NCBI RefSeq assembly: GCF_034651555.1
Contig: NZ_JAYEEQ010000001.1
Coordinates: 186,001-250,000 of the forward strand
Source of the DNA: Aurantibrevibacter litoralis
GTDB taxonomy: Bacteria; Bacteroidota; Bacteroidia; Flavobacteriales; Flavobacteriaceae
Length of the DNA: 64,000 nt
Direction: 5' to 3'
Below, in pieces: positions 47,920 to 56,626 of the stretch. Every line of letters begins with the position of its first letter. The stretch's first letter is position 1. The notes under the pieces are model-generated. The model saw only the letters and a program-made list of their open reading frames with translations. It had not been told where the DNA came from and made no database searches. A program made the position numbers and the translations under genes.

Positions 47920-48549
47920 ATGAAGACGCAGCGCAGGCTTTACAATATCGCATTTGGACTAGCCTTATTTACAATAATTTACAATGTATTTGAGGGGATA
48001 TTGGCAACCTATCTCGGTTTTGAGGATGAAAGTTTGGCGTTGTTTGGTTTTGGATCGGATAGTTTTATTGAGGTGATCTCGGGGATAGGCATTGCTTTTA
48101 TGATTCTTCGCATCCAAAAACGACCTGAAAGTCAAAGAGCTCATTTTGAACGAACTGCCCTTAAAATTACGGGAATAGCTTTTTATATTTTGGTTCTTGG
48201 ACTTACTTTTAGTGCCGTATATGCCTTGTGGAGTGGTCATACTCCTGCAACTACTTTTTGGGGTGTCATTATCTCCATTAGTTCCATTTTGGTGATGTGG
48301 ATTTTGGTCGTTTGGAAAAAAAAGATTGGGCATCAATTACATTCGACCCCGTTACTAGCAGATGCCAATTGCACAAAAATTTGCGTTTATATGTCCGTAA
48401 TTCTGTTACTAAGCAGTGCTATCTACGAATTAACGGCCATCCAGTATATAGACAGTATCGGAACCTTAGGATTGTCCTATTTTGCTTTTAAAGAAGGAAA
48501 GGAGTGTTTTGAGAAAGTAAAAGGGAATCACTACTGTGGTTGCCCGTAA
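47920..48549 (+). CDS. Cation transporter-like membrane protein of the mer cassette
   Basis: A 209-residue protein with about six membrane segments resembling a compact cation diffusion facilitator (TMEM163-like): IYNVFEGILATYLGFEDESLALFGFGSDSFIEVISGI, with FGSDSFIE taking the place of the CDF metal site. It ends in NHYCGCP, adding Cys residues that may bind metal. It lies between merTP and merA, 15 bases before the latter. Its direction of transport and metal are unknown; a role in mercury or thiophilic metal handling is inferred from position. Confidence 0.82.
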   Translation: MKTQRRLYNIAFGLALFTIIYNVFEGILATYLGFEDESLALFGFGSDSFIEVISGIGIAFMILRIQKRPESQRAHFERTALKITGIAFYILVLGLTFSAVYALWSGHTPATTFWGVIISISSILVMWILVVWKKKIGHQLHSTPLLADANCTKICVYMSVILLLSSAIYELTAIQYIDSIGTLGLSYFAFKEGKECFEKVKGNHYCGCP

Positions 48550-48564
48550 AAATACACTGTACCA

Positions 48565-50274
48565 ATGAAAAGAAATGAAAATAGTACAAGCGCAGCAATG
48601 TTACACATAGCTATTGAAGGAATGACTTGTGATCATTGCGCTACAGAAATTGAACATTTGCTGGCAGCGAAGGATGGTATCACTTCTGTCCATATACGGT
48701 ATTCAGAAGCTACGGGTCAATGCACTTTTGATCCGTCTAAAACCAGCAAGGAAGCCATACTCAAAACCATAAACAGCACAGCCAACTACAAAGCCCGCCC
48801 TATGGATAAAGACACTAAAAATGAGCCGTCCTCGGGCAAGAATACCAAGGGGGTAGGTGTGTATGACCTCATTATAATTGGCGGTGGGTCGGCCGCATTT
48901 TCGGCAGCTATAAAAGCGGAAAGTTTGGGATTAACCACCCTAATGGTTAATGCGGGTCTCGATATTGGGGGCACTTGTGTTAATGTGGGTTGTGTACCCT
49001 CTAAAATACTAGTTCGTGCTGCCGAAACGGTATACCGCGCCACACATTCTAATTTTGAAGGTATTAGCCCTAAAGGTGTGGATTTCGATTTTGCTCAGAT
49101 TATTCAGAATAAAAATAAATTGGTTGCGAGCCTTCAGAAAAAAAAGTATTTGGATGTGGTAAGCGATTTTAAAAATCTAACCATACTAAAGGGTTGGGCA
49201 ACATTTATTGATAACAACACGATCATCGTAAACCACAACACGCAGTATACCGCTTCCAAATTTCTTTTGGCTACTGGGTCTGCCACGAATATTCCTGATA
49301 TTGAAGGCTTACAGCAAATAGATTACCTAACCCATAGCTCGCTCTTTAACTTGGAAGTAAAACCGGAAAGCCTCACTATTATGGGTGCCGGCTATGTGGC
49401 TTTGGAAATTGCCATGGCGTATAACCGGTTGGGCGTTCCTGTGCGTATGATTCAATTTACGGATAGAGTGTTGCGCACCCAGACTCCAGATATCAGCGAA
49501 GCCTTGGAAACCCAAATGCGGGAAGAAGGTATTGAAATCTTACCCAATTACCGGGCTATTAAATTTGAAAAGCATGGAACTGAAACGATCATTCATTGCC
49601 AATGTCCAGACGGCTCTATGCTAAAAATTGTGGAGAAGGGGAAAGTGCTGGTTGCCACGGGCACCAAACCCAACACGCAACCATTGGGACTGCAAAATAC
49701 AAATATAAAACTTCAAGAAACGGGGCATATTATTGTTACCGAAAGAATGGAAACCAATCTGTCGCATATCTATGCTGCCGGGGATTGTGCTAACACACCC
49801 GCATTTGTGTATACAGCCGCTTTAGAGGGCAAAATTGCTATAGAAAACGCCTTTAGCACTTCTTCCGATGGTGGCACTAAAGTAGATTATACCTCCATAC
49901 CTTGGGTTGTATTTACAGACCCACAAATTGCAGGAGCCGGAATGGATGAATTAGAAGCCGAAAAGGCGGGCATCCCTTTTGAAATTTCAAAATTAGATTT
50001 AATTCACCTTCCAAGAGCGTTAGCGGCTCAGGATACCCGCGGTTTCATTAAACTCATTCGCAACCCTAAAACGGATATTTTAATTGGGGCTAGGGTAGTA
50101 GCACCGGAAGGTGGGGAATTAATACAATCGTTAAGCATGGCTATCAAGTACGGTATTTCGGTAAAAGACTTGGCGGATAATTTTTACCCCTATTTAACCC
50201 TAGGAGAAGGTATAAAATTGGCCGCCATCACTTTTGGCAAAGATGTTTCGAAGTTGAGTTGTTGCGCAAGTTGA
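48565..50274 (+). CDS. merA: Mercury(II) reductase with N-terminal HMA domain
   Basis: A 569-residue flavin disulfide reductase that reduces Hg(II) to Hg(0) with NADPH. It has an N-terminal HMA domain (about 10-78) with GMTCDHC (Cys22, Cys25), FAD binding (DLIIIGGGSAAFSAAIKAE), the redox pair in GGTCVNVGCVPSK (Cys138, Cys143), a central NADPH domain (about 270-390), and the C-terminal vicinal Cys566-Cys567 (SCCAS) that hand over Hg. All required cysteines are present. It is the last gene of the cassette. Confidence 0.97.
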   Translation: MKRNENSTSAAMLHIAIEGMTCDHCATEIEHLLAAKDGITSVHIRYSEATGQCTFDPSKTSKEAILKTINSTANYKARPMDKDTKNEPSSGKNTKGVGVYDLIIIGGGSAAFSAAIKAESLGLTTLMVNAGLDIGGTCVNVGCVPSKILVRAAETVYRATHSNFEGISPKGVDFDFAQIIQNKNKLVASLQKKKYLDVVSDFKNLTILKGWATFIDNNTIIVNHNTQYTASKFLLATGSATNIPDIEGLQQIDYLTHSSLFNLEVKPESLTIMGAGYVALEIAMAYNRLGVPVRMIQFTDRVLRTQTPDISEALETQMREEGIEILPNYRAIKFEKHGTETIIHCQCPDGSMLKIVEKGKVLVATGTKPNTQPLGLQNTNIKLQETGHIIVTERMETNLSHIYAAGDCANTPAFVYTAALEGKIAIENAFSTSSDGGTKVDYTSIPWVVFTDPQIAGAGMDELEAEKAGIPFEISKLDLIHLPRALAAQDTRGFIKLIRNPKTDILIGARVVAPEGGELIQSLSMAIKYGISVKDLADNFYPYLTLGEGIKLAAITFGKDVSKLSCCAS

Positions 50275-50394
50275 ATCAAAACGTTTCGCCTAGAATCTCT
50301 TGGTGATGGTTAAATTTCCTACCCAAACTTTAAATGTATCCACCATAAACATCTAAAAAGATCTACATTTAGCGTTTTATAAGGCGTATGCGAC

Positions 50395-51183
50395 TTAAGG
50401 GTTTTTGAAAATCCGCACATAATCAATTACAAAATCTTGCGGAAAAATGGTATCATCCACTTGAGGGCCGCCAAGATTTCCACCGATGGCCATGTTTAAG
50501 ATCACATAAAATGGCTTGTCAAACGGCCAAGTTTGCTCCGTTTTGGTTGGCGGGCTGAAGCTATAGCGCAGCACATCATCCACAAAAAAATCGATCCGAT
50601 CCGGTGTCCAGAGGGCGCTAAAGATATGAAACCCCTCATCGATACCCGAAATCAACGTTTTCTTGGTGTTGACGGTATTGCCGTAACTTGCCTGTGTATG
50701 AATGGCATTCATCAGCATTTCTGGCTCTTTACCTACATACTCCATGATATCAATTTCGCCACAAAGAGGCCATCCTACAGTATCAATATTTGCACCCAGT
50801 AGCCAAAATGCCGGCCAAACACCATGGCCAGAGGGTAATTTGGCTCTTATTTCTATTTTTCCGTAGCGAAATTGAAACTTATCCTTTGTAGTAATTTTGG
50901 AAGAAGTATAAGTACTGCCGTCCTTTTGTGCCGTGATAAACAATAGGCCGTCTTCTATTCTGTAATTGTCTTTGGTATAATATTGGCGTTCGTTATTGCC
51001 CCACCCACAATTCTCCGGACAGCCGTTGCCAAGCGCTATATTCCAATACAATTCGTTTAAAGCAGCACCTTCAAAATTTTCTTCCCATAGTATTACAGGG
51101 TCATTTTGAGCTACTAAAGGAGGTGAAAAAAAAAGGAAGGCATACCGCAACCATGGTGGAACTAATTTATACAATTTCCGCAC
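50395..51183 (-). CDS. Glycoside hydrolase family 16 protein (laminarinase-like)
   Basis: A 262-residue secreted beta-glucanase. It has a signal peptide (about 1-25) and the GH16 catalytic motif GEIDIMEYVG with Glu143, Asp145 and Glu148. WGNNERQYYTKDNYR and YGKIEIRAKLPSGHGVWPAFWLLG are typical of laminarinase-type (beta-1,3-glucan) GH16. It starts with GTG, overlapping the clpS end by 17 bases; no ATG is available before the mature region. No CTD or carbohydrate-binding module was seen. The substrate, likely laminarin, is inference from subfamily-like motifs. Confidence 0.9.
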   Translation of the reverse strand: MRKLYKLVPPWLRYAFLFFSPPLVAQNDPVILWEENFEGAALNELYWNIALGNGCPENCGWGNNERQYYTKDNYRIEDGLLFITAQKDGSTYTSSKITTKDKFQFRYGKIEIRAKLPSGHGVWPAFWLLGANIDTVGWPLCGEIDIMEYVGKEPEMLMNAIHTQASYGNTVNTKKTLISGIDEGFHIFSALWTPDRIDFFVDDVLRYSFSPPTKTEQTWPFDKPFYVILNMAIGGNLGGPQVDDTIFPQDFVIDYVRIFKNP

Positions 51184-51442
51184 TGAGGCCGGCTTCTAAA
51201 AGTTTGCTGCAACGGGGTTTTAAGTCCTGATACTCTCCCGTTTTTACGGTACATTTCCCTTTGTAGTGTACAATAAGCGAACATTGTTCTGCCTGCACCG
51301 GGGTATGATCGCATACCGCAATCAAAGTCTCTATGACATGGTCAAAAGTGTTCACTTCATCATTAAAGAGAACGATTTCTTGTTGTTTTACCGTCTCCTC
51401 AGCGATGAGAAGTTCTTCTGAGAATTTTTCCTGATTGCTCAT
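51167..51442 (-). CDS. clpS: ATP-dependent Clp protease adaptor ClpS
   Basis: A 91-residue adaptor that binds N-degron proteins and delivers them to ClpA/ClpC. The core motif LFNDEVNTFDHVIETL contains the N-degron pocket residues (NDE..NT), followed by VQAEQCSLIVHYKGKCTVKTG. It starts with ATG, 21 bases after prmA, and the GH16 gene overlaps its end. Confidence 0.93.
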   Translation of the reverse strand: MSNQEKFSEELLIAEETVKQQEIVLFNDEVNTFDHVIETLIAVCDHTPVQAEQCSLIVHYKGKCTVKTGEYQDLKPRCSKLLEAGLSAEIV

Positions 51443-51463
51443 AGATTTTGGTTTTAACGCTAA

Positions 51464-52300
51464 CTAAAATACATATTTTGCAGCAACCCAATTGTTTTTT
51501 ATGCGTTTTTTTTCAAATTTTAACTTCATTTGATTACATTTTTCAGAAATTAAAATTAAATCCTCCTGATAAAATCCACTTACCAATAAAATGCCGCCAT
51601 TATTTAATGATTTCGCATAGTGCGGAATATCTTCTAGCAATATATTGCGGTTTATATTGGCCAAAATAACATCATACATAGAGCCTTCAAGCAAGGATAC
51701 ATCGCCTTCTAACACACGGATTTGTTCACAATGGTTTCGTGCTACATTTTCCATCGCATTCTGGTAACACCAATTATCGATATCTATGGCATCAATACGA
51801 GTAGCGCCCTTCAAGGCTGCCAATATTGCCAATACACCTGTGCCGCTTCCCATATCCAAAACGGATTTATGCTGAAAATCTTCCTCCAAAATATGTTGTA
51901 ACATCATATAGGTGGTTTCGTGATGCCCTGTACCAAAGCTCATTTTGGGTTCTATCACAATATCGTATTTCACATGCGGTTTAGGATGAAAAGGTGCCCG
52001 AACCATGCACACATCCTCCACGTAGATTGGATTAAAATTCTGTTCCCAGGTGGCGTTCCAATTTTGTTGTGCAATTTCCGAATAGTGGTGCTCAATTTTG
52101 AAAATTGGATTGGAAAGGATGGCCACATCTTTTAGGATATCTGCAGACCAAAATTGCGTTTGAATATAGGCCATCACTCCGGTTTCAGTTTCGAGAAAGC
52201 TTTCAAAGCCCACTTCGCCTAACTCGGCCATGAGAATATCTGATGCCGGTTGTAGTGGTGTAATGGTAAATACATATTCGATATAGTGATTATAAGCCAT
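51464..52300 (-). CDS. prmA: Ribosomal protein L11 methyltransferase
   Basis: A 278-residue SAM-dependent methyltransferase for L11. The SAM-binding motif is VLDMGSGTGVLAILAALKGA, motif IV is LANINRNILLEDI, and FGTGHHETTYMMLQ precedes the SAM pocket. I use ATG 52300 (MAYNHYIEY); a TTG nine bases upstream is in frame but not needed. A hairpin lies a few bases before the start, after tpiA. Confidence 0.94.
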   Translation of the reverse strand: MAYNHYIEYVFTITPLQPASDILMAELGEVGFESFLETETGVMAYIQTQFWSADILKDVAILSNPIFKIEHHYSEIAQQNWNATWEQNFNPIYVEDVCMVRAPFHPKPHVKYDIVIEPKMSFGTGHHETTYMMLQHILEEDFQHKSVLDMGSGTGVLAILAALKGATRIDAIDIDNWCYQNAMENVARNHCEQIRVLEGDVSLLEGSMYDVILANINRNILLEDIPHYAKSLNNGGILLVSGFYQEDLILISEKCNQMKLKFEKKRIKNNWVAAKYVF

Positions 52301-52310
52301 AAGGTTCAAA

Positions 52311-52341
52311 AAATTTTAGGGCTGCCATATAGGACAGCCCC
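52311..52341 (-). terminator. Hairpin terminator between tpiA and prmA
   Basis: On the minus strand GGGCTGTC/GGCAGCCC (8-bp stem with one G-U pair, 6-base loop) is followed by TAAAATTTTTT. It lies 37 bases after the tpiA stop and 11 bases before the prmA ATG, so it may attenuate the link between the two. Confidence 0.75.
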
Positions 52342-52377
52342 AACTATAATTATTTTGGTTAAATACCGTGGTGATGG

Positions 52378-53127
52378 TTATAACGCCGCAACAATCGCCA
52401 AAAAGTCATCCGCCACCAACGAAGCACCGCCTATGAGTCCGCCATCTACATCAGGTTTCGAAAAGATTTCCTTTGCATTGGAAGGTTTCACACTACCGCC
52501 GTACAAAATAGAAACGGTAGCAGCAATTTCCGATGTATAGGCATCCGCAATGGTTTTACGAATAAATGCATGCATTTCTTGTGCTTGTTCCGGTGAGGCG
52601 GTTTCTCCGGTGCCAATGGCCCATACGGGTTCATAGGCTAAAATGATATGATTCCAGCTTTCCGGAGCCAAACTAAAAAGAGCCTTTTTTAATTGATGTT
52701 CTACGACCTTGAAATGATTGTCAGATTTGCGTTCATTCAACTCTTCGCCAAAGCAAAACATAACCCGAAGGTTTTTGGCTAAGGCAGCTTCAACTTTTTT
52801 GGCAAGAATTTCGTCGGTTTCACCAAAATAGGCTCTTCTTTCCGAGTGTCCAATGATCACGGTTTGCACGCCAACCCCTAACAACATTGCTGCCGATATT
52901 TCTCCGGTAAAAGCACCGCTATCGGCGTAGTGCATATTTTGCGCAATAACCTCTATCTTAGAATGCTGTAGCTGCTGTACCGCAGCAGCTAGATTTACGA
53001 AGGTCGGCGCTACCATAACCTCAGCGGGGGTGTCCCCAATTTTTGCGGTTAGTGCAGTAAGCAGCGCTTTCGTTTCTTCTGCGTTTTTATTCATTTTCCA
53101 ATTTCCTGCCACTATTTTATTTCCCAT
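52378..53127 (-). CDS. tpiA: Triose-phosphate isomerase
   Basis: A 249-residue glycolytic TIM barrel that interconverts glyceraldehyde 3-phosphate and dihydroxyacetone phosphate. The catalytic Lys is in AGNWKMN, the His in IIGHSERR, and the Glu and loop 6 in AYEPVWAIGTG. The phosphate site ILYGGSVKPSNA is also present. It starts with ATG, 19 bases after the DoxX-like gene. Confidence 0.97.
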   Translation of the reverse strand: MGNKIVAGNWKMNKNAEETKALLTALTAKIGDTPAEVMVAPTFVNLAAAVQQLQHSKIEVIAQNMHYADSGAFTGEISAAMLLGVGVQTVIIGHSERRAYFGETDEILAKKVEAALAKNLRVMFCFGEELNERKSDNHFKVVEHQLKKALFSLAPESWNHIILAYEPVWAIGTGETASPEQAQEMHAFIRKTIADAYTSEIAATVSILYGGSVKPSNAKEIFSKPDVDGGLIGGASLVADDFLAIVAAL

Positions 53128-53146
53128 GGTACTTATTTATACATTT

Positions 53147-54244
53147 TTAATTTAATTCAATTTTGTCTATATCGTTGTGATGTAGCTTTTGTACTATTGT
53201 GCCCTTGTGTACTACCAAGATACCGGGATTAGCGCGCACTATGGTCTTTAAGGTGGTTTCGTCCGTAAAATAGAATTCGAATCCGAATTGGTATTTCTTT
53301 ACAACTTCGCTAGAAAATTCAGGCCCGGATGCCGACATACCAATCACTTTATAGCCTTTTTTGAGGGCAGCATCGGTAACTTCTTTAACCGTTTCAAAAG
53401 CGTCATAATTACTTTTTCTAAGGTCATAAGCCACCACCATAATCAACTTTTCTTCCTCTAAAAGGGTAGCAGCAAAATCTTCACCTTCCTGTTCTATAGA
53501 AAAATCATGTATTGGGGGTTCATAACCCTTCTGTATTTCTTTAGTTTCTACGCCAACATACGATCCGTCAACTGTAGGATAATCGCCATTGGTTACAATT
53601 GTTTTTTCTTCGCCGTTTACATTAAACTTCCATGCGTATTCATAAATTGGCTTTGGTGCATTTTCGGGAGTGTTCATGCCTTCCTGAATATTTACCCCAA
53701 TCTTGTAGGGTCTAAAATCAAAAACTGGTAAATGTCTCAACACATATATTCCATAGAAAATACAGGCTGCCAGCGTACCTAAAAAGAGCATACGTTCTAC
53801 TTTAAACCCTAAAAAGGACGTAATAAACCGCTGTCCCCAAAATAAAATGATGATAAGTCCCAACAACAGCACATCTTTTGTAAAGGACTCCCATGGTGTT
53901 AATTTAATGGCATCGCCAAAACAACCACAATCCGTAACTTTATTGAAATAGGCAGAGTAAAAGGTGAGGAATGTAAAAAATACAATCATCAGCAAAAGAC
54001 TACAGAGCGTAAACTTTACCCGAAATCCTATTAAGAGCATAACCCCTAGAACCACTTCCAAAATAACCATAAATAAAGAAATGGCCAAGGCGTAGGGCAT
54101 AAAGAACGGCAGGTCTAATACGCCGGTGCTAAAATATTCCTCTAACTTAAACGAAAAACCAACAGGATCATTTAACTTTATGAAACCACTTATAATAAAA
54201 AGGACACCGACCACAATCCTTGAAAATCCTACCAAATACTTCAT
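53147..54244 (-). CDS. DoxX-like membrane protein (BT_3928 family)
   Basis: A 365-residue protein whose N-terminal part (about 1-165) has four to five membrane segments of the DoxX/MauE type (GFSRIVVGVLFIISGFIKLNDPVGF, and a loop DCGCFGDAIKL). The C-terminal half (about 200-365) is a soluble, thioredoxin-like region without a CxxC. This architecture is typical of the Bacteroidota BT_3928 family of unknown function. It starts with ATG between DUF1599 and tpiA, a conserved neighbourhood in the group. Confidence 0.88.
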   Translation of the reverse strand: MKYLVGFSRIVVGVLFIISGFIKLNDPVGFSFKLEEYFSTGVLDLPFFMPYALAISLFMVILEVVLGVMLLIGFRVKFTLCSLLLMIVFFTFLTFYSAYFNKVTDCGCFGDAIKLTPWESFTKDVLLLGLIIILFWGQRFITSFLGFKVERMLFLGTLAACIFYGIYVLRHLPVFDFRPYKIGVNIQEGMNTPENAPKPIYEYAWKFNVNGEEKTIVTNGDYPTVDGSYVGVETKEIQKGYEPPIHDFSIEQEGEDFAATLLEEEKLIMVVAYDLRKSNYDAFETVKEVTDAALKKGYKVIGMSASGPEFSSEVVKKYQFGFEFYFTDETTLKTIVRANPGILVVHKGTIVQKLHHNDIDKIELN

Positions 54245-54257
54245 AAACTACGTCAAA

Positions 54258-54830
54258 TTACTTTTTTAAAAATTGAGTTGATTTTTCATGAAATGGGGTT
54301 TGAAGATGTATCATGGCAAACACAGCATAATTCACGATGTCTTCATAATTCGCTCTTATGCCTTCGCTTACGGTTGTTTTTCCTTGATTATTTTCTATCT
54401 GTTTTACCCGCAGTAATTTTTGCAAAATGAGATCCGTAAGCGAACTGATGCGCATCTCGCGCCAAGCTTCCCCATAATCGTGGTTTTTAGCCTCCATAAG
54501 CGCTTTGGTGTTTGCTATTTGTGCGTCGTACAATTCTAAAGCTTCTTCCCCAGACACGTCTGGTTGTTCTGCCACTCCTTTTTCCAGTTGTATCAAAGCC
54601 ATTAAAGCGTAATTTATGATGCCAATAAATTCGGTGGCTTGATCTTCGTTTATTTTTTGAACCTTATTCTCTTGTAACCCTCGAATTCTTTGTGCTTTAA
54701 TAAAAATTTGATCGGTTAGTGAAGGCAAGCGCAAAATACGCCAAGCAGCACCGTAATCGTTCATTTTTCTAGAAAATAGATCCCGACAAACAAAGATAAC
54801 TGCATCGTATTGTTCTAAGGTTTGTTGCAT
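54258..54830 (-). CDS. DUF1599 domain protein with internal duplication
   Basis: A 190-residue protein built from two related halves: KMNDYGAAWRILRLPSLTDQI near residue 20 and KNHDYGEAWREMRISSLTDLI near residue 115, each followed by a helix and a IINYALMALIQL/IVNYAVFAMIHL segment. This duplication is the hallmark of DUF1599, a family of unknown function. An exact -7 element TACCTTTG lies 48 bases upstream. It is the first gene of the DUF1599-DoxX-tpiA run. Confidence 0.9.
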   Translation of the reverse strand: MQQTLEQYDAVIFVCRDLFSRKMNDYGAAWRILRLPSLTDQIFIKAQRIRGLQENKVQKINEDQATEFIGIINYALMALIQLEKGVAEQPDVSGEEALELYDAQIANTKALMEAKNHDYGEAWREMRISSLTDLILQKLLRVKQIENNQGKTTVSEGIRANYEDIVNYAVFAMIHLQTPFHEKSTQFLKK

Positions 54831-54877
54831 GTATTCTTAGTAATTTGCGTAAATTTCGCTTAAATTTTTTAAATGGT

Positions 54878-54885
54878 CAAAGGTA
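54878..54885 (-). promoter_or_regulatory. -7 promoter element before the DUF1599 gene
   Basis: TACCTTTG on the minus strand matches TAnnTTTG. No clear TTG was found at the -33 distance, so the promoter is tentative. It lies in the divergent gap to folP. Confidence 0.45.
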
Positions 54886-54941
54886 GCGGTTTAAACTTCT
54901 TCTTTGATCTTTTTTATACGCATCTTTAATAGCACGCTAGC

Positions 54942-55775
54942 ATGACCGTTACCTGTAAAGGCCAATTAATAGATCTGAGTTTTCCTAAAGTTATGGGAAT
55001 CTTAAATAATACCCCCGATTCTTTTTATGATGGCGGCTTGTACAACCACCCTGCAACAGTACTCGAAAAAGTGGCTGTTATGCTGGCCGAAGGGGCTACT
55101 TTTATCGATATTGGAGGGTATAGTTCCCGACCCAATGCGCCTCATATATCTGAAGATGAAGAATTGCAACGCGTACTTCCTGTGTTAGAACTGCTTCTTA
55201 AAGAATTTCCTGAAGCCCTTTTCTCGGTAGACACTTTTCGCAGTACCATAGCCGATGAATGCCTGCATCGGGGTGCCGCACTAATCAATGATATTTCCGG
55301 TGGAAATTTGGACGCACAAATGCGGGCTACCATAGCAAAACATAAAGTGCCTTTTGTATTAATGCATATGAAAGGAACACCGCAAACCATGCAACAGCAT
55401 GCGGTTTACACAGATATAATTCAGGATCTATTGCATTATTTTTCAGAAAAAGTGGCATTGGCCAGACAAGCGGGTATCAATGATGTGATTATAGATCCAG
55501 GGTTCGGTTTTGCAAAAACCATAGCACAAAACTTCGAGGTATTGTCTAATTTGGATGCATTCCATGCCTTGGAACTGCCCATTTTAGTAGGTTTAAGCAG
55601 AAAATCAACCATTTATAAAACCTTGGGTGCCACCCCGAAAGAGGCGCTTAACGGCACCTCTGTTTTGCACACTTTAGCCCTAGATCGTGGAGCCCATATT
55701 TTGCGGGCGCATGATGTGCGGGAAGCCATAGAGTGTATTCGCTTGGTGGACGCTTTTAAAGGTAGAACTCTGTAA
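54942..55775 (+). CDS. folP: Dihydropteroate synthase
   Basis: A 277-residue folate enzyme that joins pterin pyrophosphate with p-aminobenzoate, and the sulfonamide target. Typical motifs are MGILNNTPDSFYDGG, IDIGGYSSRPNAPHI, VDTFRSTIADE, LINDISGG and IIDPGFGFAKT. It starts with ATG, divergent from the DUF1599 gene, and is followed after 44 bases by cdaA, an order common in Bacteroidota. Confidence 0.96.
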   Translation: MTVTCKGQLIDLSFPKVMGILNNTPDSFYDGGLYNHPATVLEKVAVMLAEGATFIDIGGYSSRPNAPHISEDEELQRVLPVLELLLKEFPEALFSVDTFRSTIADECLHRGAALINDISGGNLDAQMRATIAKHKVPFVLMHMKGTPQTMQQHAVYTDIIQDLLHYFSEKVALARQAGINDVIIDPGFGFAKTIAQNFEVLSNLDAFHALELPILVGLSRKSTIYKTLGATPKEALNGTSVLHTLALDRGAHILRAHDVREAIECIRLVDAFKGRTL

Positions 55776-55819
55776 AATTTGGTTCATCTATTTTTCCTAT
55801 TTTTACAAAAACCACCGCA

Positions 55820-56605
55820 TTGGACTTTTTAAACTTTATTGAATTTCAAGTGACCGATATCATCGACATTGTGTTGGTTGCTTTGTTGTTGTATTATATC
55901 TACAAATTGGTGCGTGGCACGGTAGCCATCAATATTTTTATTGGCATTGTTATCGTTTGGGGTCTTTGGAAACTCACCGAATTGCTCAACATGAAAATGA
56001 TTAGCAGCATGGTCGGAGGGTTTATGAATATTGGGTTGATTGCTTTAATTGTGGTCTTTCAGCAAGAAATTCGTAAGTTTTTGTTAATGGTAGGCTCTAC
56101 CAACTTTTCCAACAAACGGAATTTTGTCCGCCATTTTAAATTTCTAAAACGGGATGTGGCCACTACATCTACCGATGTTAGGGCGGTTTTGGCTGCTTGC
56201 GAAAAAATGGGTGCTACAAAAACAGGCGCCTTGCTGGTGTTTGAGAGGAACAATGCGCTCGATTTTGTAAAATCTTCAGGCGATCGCATGTACATTGAAG
56301 TAACCCAACCCATCCTTGAAAGTATTTTTTATAAAAATAGTCCCTTGCACGATGGTGCTGCCGTGATTCAAAATAATTACATTGTAGCCACCCGTGTAAT
56401 TCTTCCGGTGTCTAACGAACGGAATATTCCACTTCGTTTTGGACTCCGACATAGGGCGGCCGTGGGCATCACGGAAAAAACGGATGCCCTTGCCCTTGTA
56501 GTTAGTGAAGAAACCGGACTTATCTCGTACATTAAAAACGGAGAGTTTGTTTTTTTTGACAACCTAGGTGCCTTAGAAAATATGATTAAAGAAGACCTTA
56601 CCTAA
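55820..56605 (+). CDS. cdaA: Diadenylate cyclase (c-di-AMP synthase)
   Basis: A 261-residue membrane-bound enzyme making cyclic di-AMP. Three N-terminal membrane segments (about 13-80) precede the DAC domain, with the DGA motif in LHDGAAVIQNN and the RHR motif in GLRHRAAVG. The start is TTG, giving the family-typical MDFLNFIEF; no ATG is near. It follows folP closely. No c-di-AMP phosphodiesterase was seen in the window. Confidence 0.95.
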   Translation: MDFLNFIEFQVTDIIDIVLVALLLYYIYKLVRGTVAINIFIGIVIVWGLWKLTELLNMKMISSMVGGFMNIGLIALIVVFQQEIRKFLLMVGSTNFSNKRNFVRHFKFLKRDVATTSTDVRAVLAACEKMGATKTGALLVFERNNALDFVKSSGDRMYIEVTQPILESIFYKNSPLHDGAAVIQNNYIVATRVILPVSNERNIPLRFGLRHRAAVGITEKTDALALVVSEETGLISYIKNGEFVFFDNLGALENMIKEDLT

Positions 56606-56626
56606 CAAATAACTTCTTTGGTCGGC

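Noticed and set aside
45554..50274. Mer cassette as a transposon
   Set aside because: No transposase, resolvase, or terminal inverted repeats were seen at either side, so transfer can only be suspected.
52300..52309. N-terminal extension of prmA from a TTG codon
   Set aside because: ATG nine bases downstream gives the usual start, and the longer form runs towards the hairpin.
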